Positions 5,472-5,677 of a DNA stretch of 5,677 bases are shown here, piece after piece. The stretch's first letter is position 1; each line of letters starts with the position of its first letter. This stretch comes from Deltaproteobacteria bacterium (lineage in GTDB: Bacteria; Desulfobacterota; DSM-4660; Desulfatiglandales; Desulfatiglandaceae). The translations under genes were made by a program, and so were the position numbers. The notes beneath the pieces are model-generated. The model had not been told where the DNA came from, ran no database searches, and worked only from the letters and a program-made list of their open reading frames with translations. The stretch covers positions 1 through 5,677 of the forward strand of contig JAFDJF010000454.1 in the NCBI GenBank assembly GCA_019307645.1, given 5' to 3'.

Positions 5472-5677
5472 GGAAATAGACAACCTCTCACAGCGGGTTC
5501 AGTTCGCCATACGGGTCGGTATCGTCGATATGGATATCTGACCCCTCACCAAATCCCTGGCCTCATATCCAGGGCAAAATCATCCCTTTGACCAGGCAAA
5601 ATCATCCCTTGGCCGATACCCATCGCAATTGATAATGTGTATTATGCTTTTCATGAATCACAGGAGGGACGCCTTCG
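5472..5677 (+). repeat. right arm of the long inverted repeat, running off the window
   Basis: This is the inverted match of 2114-2319 (position p pairs with 7791 minus p), about 95 percent identical with no gaps. It includes the orphan regulator tail, the conserved hairpin at 5555-5574 and two inverted copies of the 13-base motif at 5573-5585 and 5595-5607. Homology continues to the last base, so the true repeat may be longer. Confidence 0.95.
5473..5541 (+). pseudogene. orphan C-terminal tail of a second LuxR-type response regulator
   Basis: The plus strand encodes EIDNLSQRVQFAIRVG followed by IVDMDI and TGA: 22 residues matching the end of the regulator at 2250-2890 except for RV in place of LI. 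It corresponds to the last helix of the LuxR-type DNA-binding domain. Nothing before 5472 resembles the rest of a regulator, so the gene body is absent. The three nucleotide differences from the other copy all fall in the two changed codons. It is a duplicated gene end within the right repeat arm. Confidence 0.85.

Noticed and set aside
5314..5472. Plus-strand frame leading into the regulator tail as a genuine fused gene
   Set aside because: The residues before 5473 match no regulator or other family, there is no ribosome-binding site at its ATG, and homology to the regulator starts abruptly at the repeat boundary.

Overview
The window most resembles accessory DNA from an anaerobic Desulfobacterota (deltaproteobacterial) chromosome. 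This is inference from family style. The kinase carries an N-terminal Cys/Trp module and a Cys-bearing PAS domain of the kind common in that phylum. The oxidoreductase is a short four-cysteine member of the GMC family, and the transposase remnant has the DnaA-like C-terminal helix-turn-helix often found on Y1 (REP-associated) transposases there. No ribosomal or other phylogenetic marker is present.

Layout, left to right. Positions 1-68 hold the start of a possible unidentified minus-strand gene. About 206-403 (+) is the decayed 3' end of a Y1/REP-type transposase. Positions 413-634 (-) are an internal fragment of a flavodoxin-like protein, truncated at both ends. It lies directly downstream of, and in frame with, the stop codon of an intact GMC-type FAD oxidoreductase (635-1972, -). 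After a 277-base gap comes a two-component pair transcribed right to left. It consists of a 747-residue cytoplasmic histidine kinase (2880-5123, -) and an overlapping NarL/LuxR-type response regulator (2250-2890, -). The regulator is split by a frameshift between its receiver and its DNA-binding domain. Upstream of the kinase is about 320 bases without a recognisable gene. The window ends in a 206-base segment.

That final segment (5472-5677) is the inverted counterpart of 2114-2319, with 195 of 206 positions identical by my alignment and no gaps. Each arm contains the last 22 sense codons and stop of a response regulator plus about 136 bases of 3' flank. The flank includes a 13-base motif repeated at a 22-base period and a small hairpin. 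The kinase-regulator pair therefore sits between two nearly identical inverted arms, and the right arm carries an orphan regulator tail on the plus strand. The arms are phased so that inversion of the segment between them would rejoin the regulator to the other tail in the same frame.

How the genes may work together (inference): the kinase would sense a redox, metal or small-molecule cue in the cytoplasm and phosphorylate the regulator, which in an intact form would control nearby genes. The oxidoreductase is the closest candidate target. With the frameshift as written, the regulator would lose its DNA-binding domain. The left third of the window (transposase debris, flavodoxin fragment) shows that the locus has been rearranged.
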